DNA from: an uncultured Clostridia bacterium
GTDB lineage: Bacteria; Bacillota; Clostridia; TANB77; CAG-508
Direction of reading: 5' to 3'
Assembly: GCA_944391155.1 (NCBI GenBank)
Contig: CALXSO010000128.1
Location: 1-10,656 of the forward strand
Length of the DNA stretch: 10,656 nt
Shown: piece after piece, positions 6,218 to 10,656 of the stretch
How positions within the stretch are numbered: the first letter of the stretch is position 1
How the letters are laid out: each line of letters begins with the position of its first letter
The notes under the pieces: model-generated
Told to the model about the DNA's origin: nothing
Databases searched by the model: none
Seen by the model: only the letters and a program-made list of their open reading frames with translations
Translations under genes and position numbers: made by a program

Positions 6218-7417
6218 ATGAAAAATATTAAATTTTCACCACCTGATATTACAAATAAAGAAATAAGAGGAGTAATAAAAACTTTGAAATCAGGATGGAT
6301 TACCACAGGTCCAAAAACAAAACTTTTTGAAAAAAGGATTGCTGCTTTTTGTGGAAATGAAATGGCAGTATGCCTTAATTCTGGAACTGCTGGTCTTGAG
6401 CTTATTTTAAGATTGCTGGGAATTGGTTTTGGTGATGAGGTTATTGTTCCTGCATATACGTATAGTGCTTCTGCTAGTGTTATTAATCATGTTGGGGCTA
6501 ATATTGTTTTTGTTGATAATGATAAAGATAGTTTTTTTGTGGATTATAAGCAGTTGGAGAGTAAAATTACTGCTAAAACTAAGGCTATAATTTTGGTTGA
6601 TTTGGCTGGTGTTCCTGCTGATTATTCTAAGGTGTTTGAGATTATCAATAGAAATTCGGAAAAGTTTATAGCTAAAAATGAAATTCAAAAGATATTTGGA
6701 AGAGCTGTTTTGATTTCGGATTCTGCTCATTCTTTTGGAGCAGAGTATGAAGGTTGTAAAGCAGGAAATTTAGCTGATTTTACTAGTTTTTCTTTTCATG
6801 CTGTTAAAAATTTAACAACTGCCGAAGGGGGAGCTATTACTTGGAAAAATATTGAAGGAATTGATAATGAGGCTTTATATAATAAGTTTGTAATGTATTC
6901 TTTACACGGTCAAAATAAAGATGCTTTTCAGAAGAGTAAGTTGAAGTCTTGGGAGTATGATATAGATTTTCCTGCATACAAATATAATATGACAGATATA
7001 ATGGCTTCAATAGGATTAGCTCAATTAGATAGGTATGATGATTTGTTAAAAAAAAGAAGAAAACTAATTAATATATATAATGAATATTTAAAAGATTGTA
7101 ATATACAGATTTTGAACCATTATAGAGCAGATATGATTTCTAGTGGGCATTTGTATATGATTAGATTATTAGACAAAGGTGAAAAATATAGAAATGAGTT
7201 TATAAATAAAATGGCTGATTTGGGGGTTCCAGTTAATGTCCATTATAAACCATTGCCTATGATGACAGCATATAAAAATTTGGGTTTTAGAATAGAAGAT
7301 TTTCCTAATAGTTATAATATTTATAAGAATGAAATTACCCTACCATTACATACATTATTAAGAAAAAAAGACATAATGTACATTATTAAAAGTTTTAAAA
7401 AGGTATTGGAGAAATGA
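6218..7417 (+). CDS. DegT/DnrJ/EryC1/StrS-family sugar aminotransferase
   Basis: The 399-residue protein is a PLP-dependent aminotransferase of the DegT family, which puts an amino group on a keto nucleotide sugar using glutamate. It starts with the family's FSPPDITNKEIRGVIKTL and GWITTGPKTKLFE (27-39). It then shows NSGTAGLEL (54-62), the cofactor-binding SDSAHSFGA (167-175) and the PLP lysine Lys197 in SFSFHAVKNLTTAEGG. The C-terminal half has the usual YKYNMTDIMASIGLAQL (255-270). It is the first gene of a surface glycan operon and overlaps nothing; the phosphoglycosyl transferase starts 7 bases after its stop. The ATG at 6218 gives the normal family N-terminus but has only a weak AAGG before it; a strong binding site further upstream is out of frame. 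The first two thirds use GCT, GTT and TTG codons heavily, unlike the A-ending codons of the last third. The exact sugar is not determined. Confidence 0.88.
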   Translation: MKNIKFSPPDITNKEIRGVIKTLKSGWITTGPKTKLFEKRIAAFCGNEMAVCLNSGTAGLELILRLLGIGFGDEVIVPAYTYSASASVINHVGANIVFVDNDKDSFFVDYKQLESKITAKTKAIILVDLAGVPADYSKVFEIINRNSEKFIAKNEIQKIFGRAVLISDSAHSFGAEYEGCKAGNLADFTSFSFHAVKNLTTAEGGAITWKNIEGIDNEALYNKFVMYSLHGQNKDAFQKSKLKSWEYDIDFPAYKYNMTDIMASIGLAQLDRYDDLLKKRRKLINIYNEYLKDCNIQILNHYRADMISSGHLYMIRLLDKGEKYRNEFINKMADLGVPVNVHYKPLPMMTAYKNLGFRIEDFPNSYNIYKNEITLPLHTLLRKKDIMYIIKSFKKVLEK

Positions 7418-7424
7418 TAAAGAT

Positions 7425-8012
7425 ATGTATAAATACTTTATAAAAAGATTATTAGATGTTTTTTTGGCAATAATATTGTTACCTGTGTTGCTAATAATCA
7501 CATTTATGGTTGCACCATTTATATATTTAGAAGATAAAGGTTCAGTTTTTTATAATGCGAACAGATTGGGGAAAAAGGGAAAAATTTTCAAGATGTATAA
7601 GTTTAGAACTATGAAGGAAAATTCACGTGATATTAGGAATGCTGATGGTTCAACTTATAATAGTGAATATGATTCTAGAGTTACAAAAGTTGGAAAAGTG
7701 CTTAGAAGAACAAGTATTGATGAATTACCTCAAATATTAAATGTGCTTAAGGGTGAAATGTCTTTTATTGGACCTAGACCTGATTTGCCAGAACATATAA
7801 TGTTATATACAAAGGAAGAAAAAAGAAAATTGAAGGTTAGACCTGGAATTACAGGATATAATCAGGCATATTTTAGGAATTCTATTAGATGGAAAGATAA
7901 AATAAGAAATGATTTGTATTATATTGATAATATTTCTTTGAAGATGGATTTGCGAATTTTTTTTAGAACTTTTATTTCTATTTTTAGGAAAGATCTTATT
8001 TATTCAAAATAA
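7425..8012 (+). CDS. PglC-like monotopic phosphoglycosyl transferase (bacterial sugar transferase)
   Basis: The 195-residue protein is the small form of the bacterial sugar transferase family (PglC type). It transfers a sugar phosphate from a UDP-sugar to undecaprenyl phosphate and so starts glycan assembly at the membrane. A hydrophobic segment at about 11-33 would form the re-entrant membrane helix. It is followed by KMYKFRTM (56-63), SIDELPQ (97-103) with the catalytic Asp99-Glu100 pair, FIGPRPDLPE (114-123) and RPGITGYNQ (139-147). These are the expected motifs in the expected order, and the length matches PglC and not the longer WbaP or WcaJ proteins. It is translationally close to the aminotransferase (7-base gap). 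Together with the acetyltransferase gene that follows, this suggests the first sugar is an N-acetylated amino-deoxy sugar, similar to diNAcBac; that part is inference. Confidence 0.92.
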   Translation: MYKYFIKRLLDVFLAIILLPVLLIITFMVAPFIYLEDKGSVFYNANRLGKKGKIFKMYKFRTMKENSRDIRNADGSTYNSEYDSRVTKVGKVLRRTSIDELPQILNVLKGEMSFIGPRPDLPEHIMLYTKEEKRKLKVRPGITGYNQAYFRNSIRWKDKIRNDLYYIDNISLKMDLRIFFRTFISIFRKDLIYSK

Positions 8013-8128
8013 TTATAAAGACTAAAATTGATTAATATGTATTTGCTAATGATGATTTTTTATTAAACAGAGTGATTAATGTTACTGATATAATTGTTAA
8101 AAGAATAGAGAAGAGGAAGAAACTATAT

Positions 8129-9172
8129 ATGAATATTGATGAAAATGTAAGAAGTAATAATAGGTATTTTTTGAAATATTTAAAATGGGATACGGATTTT
8201 TTTAAAATAAAATCTGCAAAACTTGTTCTAAAAAATGAAATTTTAAATAGAGATATAGAGAGAATAAAAAGACAAATTAAACAAGAACAGTACGAGTTTA
8301 TTACTGTGGTAAATGAAAATAATAATATGAATAATAATAAATTAATTTATAGATTAGGAAATGTTTTCTTAGCAGATGTTAATATTCAATTTAAAAAATA
8401 TATAAGAACAACTGAAAGTATTAAAAAAAGCAATTATCAGGAATTTTATACAAATGAAAATGCTTTAGTTATAAAAAATGTTAGTCGTAGTTTTTTAAAT
8501 GATAATAAAAATAACAGTATTAAAAAAAATAGTAATAATAATCAAAACTATAATAGTGAAATTAGGAAAATTACTAATAACAATGAATTTAAGGAAAGTT
8601 GCTATAACAATCAAAAAAATAATAATGAAAATAAGAAAAGCGGTTATAACAATAATACCATTTATAATAATATTACCAATATTAATGATAGAAGTAACAG
8701 AATCTATACGGTTGGCACTAAGGAAAAAATAATTATTAAAAATAACCTTGAATTAAAAGAAGAAATATTAGAAATTTCACAAAAAGAATTTAAATATTCA
8801 AGATTTATTGAAGATGATAACTTAATAAAACCAAATGAAGTCTATTTAGAATGGACCAAGAATTCTTTTGGAAGGAAGAATAAATTTTTTGCTTATTATG
8901 AAAAGGATAACAGGATAGAAGGATTTATATTATTTTCTATTAATAGTAGTACATTAGATATAATAATTGAATTAATTGCAATAAAAAATGAAATGCAGAG
9001 CAAGGGAGTAGGAAGTTTTTTATTAAAAAGTATTGAAGGATATGCAAAAAAAAATTCTATAAAATTTTTGAGAGTAGGTACACAGTTGAATAATATAAAA
9101 GCACAAAATTTTTACATAAAAAATGGATTTAAACATATTTCAAATAATTCAATTTATCATTTATGGAGATAG
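8129..9172 (+). CDS. WecD-like GNAT N-acetyltransferase with Asn-rich insert
   Basis: The 347-residue protein has a WecD-like layout. The N-terminal domain carries LKWDTDFFKIKSAKL (18-32) and FLADVNIQF (80-88). The C-terminal GNAT domain runs from about 205 to the end, with SRFIEDDNL (224-232), then SKGVGSFLLKSIEGYA (291-306) as the acetyl-CoA loop and NNIKAQNFYIKNGFK (321-335). WecD-type enzymes acetylate the 4-amino group of a nucleotide sugar, which fits the aminotransferase two genes upstream. Between the domains, residues 124-190 are about 40% Asn, an insert not usual in the family, so the protein is roughly 100 residues longer than typical WecD proteins. The start at 8129 is chosen for GAGGAAG at 8113-8119. 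An in-frame GTG at 8072 would add 19 residues but has no visible binding site. Confidence 0.78.
   Translation: MNIDENVRSNNRYFLKYLKWDTDFFKIKSAKLVLKNEILNRDIERIKRQIKQEQYEFITVVNENNNMNNNKLIYRLGNVFLADVNIQFKKYIRTTESIKKSNYQEFYTNENALVIKNVSRSFLNDNKNNSIKKNSNNNQNYNSEIRKITNNNEFKESCYNNQKNNNENKKSGYNNNTIYNNITNINDRSNRIYTVGTKEKIIIKNNLELKEEILEISQKEFKYSRFIEDDNLIKPNEVYLEWTKNSFGRKNKFFAYYEKDNRIEGFILFSINSSTLDIIIELIAIKNEMQSKGVGSFLLKSIEGYAKKNSIKFLRVGTQLNNIKAQNFYIKNGFKHISNNSIYHLWR
8498..8698 (+). repeat. Asn-codon-rich low-complexity region inside the acetyltransferase gene
   Basis: The 67 codons include 27 Asn codons, mostly AAT, in runs of two or three. Two stretches, AAGGAAAGTTGCTATAACAAT at about 8591 and AAGAAAAGCGGTTATAACAAT at about 8634, look like diverged copies (KESCYNNQ and KKSGYNNN). 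This suggests growth by local duplication or slippage. Reading frame is kept throughout. Confidence 0.7.
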
Positions 9173-9184
9173 AAAGGGTGTAAT

Positions 9185-10420
9185 ATGAATATTTTATATA
9201 TAGCTTCTATATTTCCAACACCTAGAGAGGGAGAAAATTTATATACAGATTTAGCAAATGAACTTATAGAAAATAAGAATAGAGTAACTGTCATAGTTTC
9301 AGAGGAAAAAAGAAAAATAGATGATACTCAAATTAGTAGAGAAAGGAATTATAATGTAATACGTGTTAGAACTGGAAATTTATATGAGATAGGAAATATT
9401 CAAAAAGCGGATTCATTTATAACTCTACAGTCTAAAATGAAAAAAGCGATAGATAAGTATTTATCAAATGAAAAGTTCGATATGATAATTTTTATGTCTC
9501 CACCTGTTACTATGTATAGTGTAGTAAAGTATGCAATGAAAAAATATAATTGTTTTTCGTATTTAATGCAAAAAGATATATTTCCACAAAATGCAGTAGA
9601 TTTAAAGATGTTAAATAAACTTAATCCTGCATATTGGTATTTTAGAATTAAGGAAAAAAATATGTATAAAACTGCAACAAGAATAGGATGTATGTCAAAA
9701 GGAAATATAGATTATTTAATTAGTCACAATAAATTTTTAAAAAGTGATAAATTAGAATTATTTCCAAATACATTAAAAGTGAAGGAATCAATAGAAAAAA
9801 AGGATGAGAGGCAAAAGTTAAAAGAAAAATTCAGAATAGATAAAAACAAAGTTTTAGCTATATATGGAGGGAATTTTGGAAAACCACAAGGAATTGAATT
9901 TTTGATAAAAGTTCTAAAAGAATATAAAGATGATAATAGAATTTATTTCATATTATTAGGGAAAGGAACAGAGAGTCAAAAAATACATGATTTTATAAAA
10001 GAAAATAACATTAAAAATTCAATTATAAAAGAATATATTCCAAGAAATGAATATGAAGAAATATTAAAAGAAGTTGATATAGGTTTGGTATTTTTAGATT
10101 ATAGATTTACAATTCCTAATATACCATCAAGAACTCTATCATATTTTAAATATGGAATACCAATTATGGCAGCAACAGATAAAAATACAGACTATAAAGA
10201 TTTTATAGAAAACGAAACAAAATCAGGCCTATGGTCAGAATCGAATGAGATAGATGCATACAAAGAAAAGCTAGATTATTTAATAGAAAATAAAGATGAA
10301 AGGATTGAACTGGGAAAAAATGGTAGAGAATATTTAGAAAAAAATTTAACAACAGAGATGTCTGTTAAAATATTAGAAAATTCATATAAAGAAATGAAAG
10401 GAGAAAAAGAAAATGTTTAA
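9185..10420 (+). CDS. GT4-family glycosyltransferase, WbuB-like
   Basis: The 411-residue protein is a GT-B fold, family 4 glycosyltransferase. The N-terminal acceptor domain opens with MNILYIASIFPTPREGENLY, followed by MIIFMSPPVTMYS (100-112) and DIFPQNAVDL (131-140). The C-terminal donor domain has LAIYGGNFGKPQG (224-236), FILLGKG (255-261) and PNIPSRTLSYFKYGIPIMAATD (311-332). The PNxPSRxLSY form, instead of the commoner EX7E, resembles WbuB, described in E. coli O26 as an L-fucosamine transferase. A CapE-type dehydratase gene, the first enzyme of UDP-L-FucNAc synthesis, overlaps its end, so L-FucNAc is a reasonable guess for the donor. It would act on the cytoplasmic face on a lipid-linked acceptor. 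A GAAAGGG site precedes the ATG, 12 bases after the acetyltransferase stop. Confidence 0.88.
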   Translation: MNILYIASIFPTPREGENLYTDLANELIENKNRVTVIVSEEKRKIDDTQISRERNYNVIRVRTGNLYEIGNIQKADSFITLQSKMKKAIDKYLSNEKFDMIIFMSPPVTMYSVVKYAMKKYNCFSYLMQKDIFPQNAVDLKMLNKLNPAYWYFRIKEKNMYKTATRIGCMSKGNIDYLISHNKFLKSDKLELFPNTLKVKESIEKKDERQKLKEKFRIDKNKVLAIYGGNFGKPQGIEFLIKVLKEYKDDNRIYFILLGKGTESQKIHDFIKENNIKNSIIKEYIPRNEYEEILKEVDIGLVFLDYRFTIPNIPSRTLSYFKYGIPIMAATDKNTDYKDFIENETKSGLWSESNEIDAYKEKLDYLIENKDERIELGKNGREYLEKNLTTEMSVKILENSYKEMKGEKENV

Positions 10421-10656
10421 AGACAAGGTTTTAATGATAACAGGAGGTACTGGTTCATTTGGACATGCAGTATTAAACAGATTTTTAAATACAGATATTA
10501 AGGAGATAAGAATATTTTCTCGTGACGAAAAGAAGCAAGATGATATGAGAAAAGAATATCAAAATGACAAAATTAAATTCTATATAGGAGATGTTAGAGA
10601 TTTACAAAGTGTTAAAAATGCAATGTATGGCGTAGACTATATTTTCCATGCAGCAG
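10413..10656 (+). CDS. capE: CapE-type UDP-GlcNAc 4,6-dehydratase (5-inverting), N-terminal part
   Basis: The first 81 codons are in the window and the gene runs off the right end. The Rossmann loop ITGGTGSFGHAVLNRFL (9-25) is followed by IKEIRIFSRDEKKQDDMR (29-46), FYIGDVRD (56-63) and GVDYIFHAA. This order matches CapE of Staphylococcus aureus closely. CapE converts UDP-GlcNAc to the 4-keto-6-deoxy sugar with inversion at C5, the first step to UDP-L-FucNAc made with CapF and CapG. The TGSFG loop and IFSRDEKKQ separate it from plain GalE-type epimerases. Its start overlaps the last 8 bases of the glycosyltransferase gene, and AAAGGAG (10397-10403) lies inside that gene, so the two are translationally coupled. 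The catalytic residues lie beyond the window. FlaA1/PseB is the nearest alternative. Confidence 0.88.
   Translation, partial: MFKDKVLMITGGTGSFGHAVLNRFLNTDIKEIRIFSRDEKKQDDMRKEYQNDKIKFYIGDVRDLQSVKNAMYGVDYIFHAA

Noticed and set aside
8072..8128. GTG at 8072 as the acetyltransferase start
   Set aside because: No ribosome binding site precedes it, while ATG at 8129 has GAGGAAG at a good distance and gives the usual family N-terminus. The longer form cannot be fully excluded.
8499..8732. Open frame in a second plus frame within the acetyltransferase gene
   Set aside because: It arises because AAT/ATA/TAA-type low-complexity DNA lacks stops in that frame; it encodes only Ile/Lys-rich sequence and has no ribosome binding site.

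Overview
The window comes from a very AT-rich, low-GC genome. A-ending codons, purine-rich ribosome binding sites, a PASTA-containing penicillin-binding protein, a type 1B PyrK/PyrD pair and the LL-diaminopimelate aminotransferase route to meso-DAP together suggest an anaerobic Clostridia-type Firmicute. Species cannot be read from the sequence.

Positions 1-5375 look like chromosomal housekeeping genes, all on the + strand. They are the C-terminal end of a penicillin-binding protein with one PASTA domain (1-297), an Spx/ArsC-family thioredoxin-fold protein (647-1003), a PyrK-type iron-sulfur flavoprotein (1036-1827), a PyrD-type FMN enzyme (1955-2863), diaminopimelate epimerase dapF (3065-3898) and LL-diaminopimelate aminotransferase dapL (4136-5375). 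dapL is split by one extra C near 4470-4472. DapL and DapF are consecutive enzymes in lysine and peptidoglycan precursor synthesis. The PyrD-like protein keeps the FMN scaffold and catalytic Cys, but several residues that hold orotate in known enzymes are changed. It may therefore be a diverged flavoenzyme and not a true dihydroorotate dehydrogenase.

Positions 5376-6217 form a gene-free, very AT-rich stretch. It holds a 36-bp imperfect tandem repeat overlapping the end of dapL, a terminator-like hairpin, a 70-bp unit repeated exactly in tandem with two hairpins per unit, a good candidate promoter, and a leader of about 360 nt. This is the junction between the core genes and an accessory locus.

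Positions 6218-10656 are the start of a surface polysaccharide (capsule or glycan) operon. It encodes a DegT-type sugar aminotransferase, a PglC-like phosphoglycosyl transferase that would start glycan assembly on a lipid carrier, a WecD-like GNAT acetyltransferase with a large Asn-rich insert, a WbuB-like GT4 glycosyltransferase, and the start of a CapE-type UDP-GlcNAc 4,6-dehydratase/5-epimerase that runs off the window. The likely chain is amination and N-acetylation of a nucleotide sugar, transfer of the first sugar phosphate to the membrane carrier, then addition of a second sugar, plausibly L-FucNAc. The exact sugars are inferred.

The observations most worth checking are the remodelled active site of the PyrD-like enzyme, the dapL frameshift, the 70-bp two-hairpin tandem repeat, and the Asn-rich insert in the acetyltransferase.
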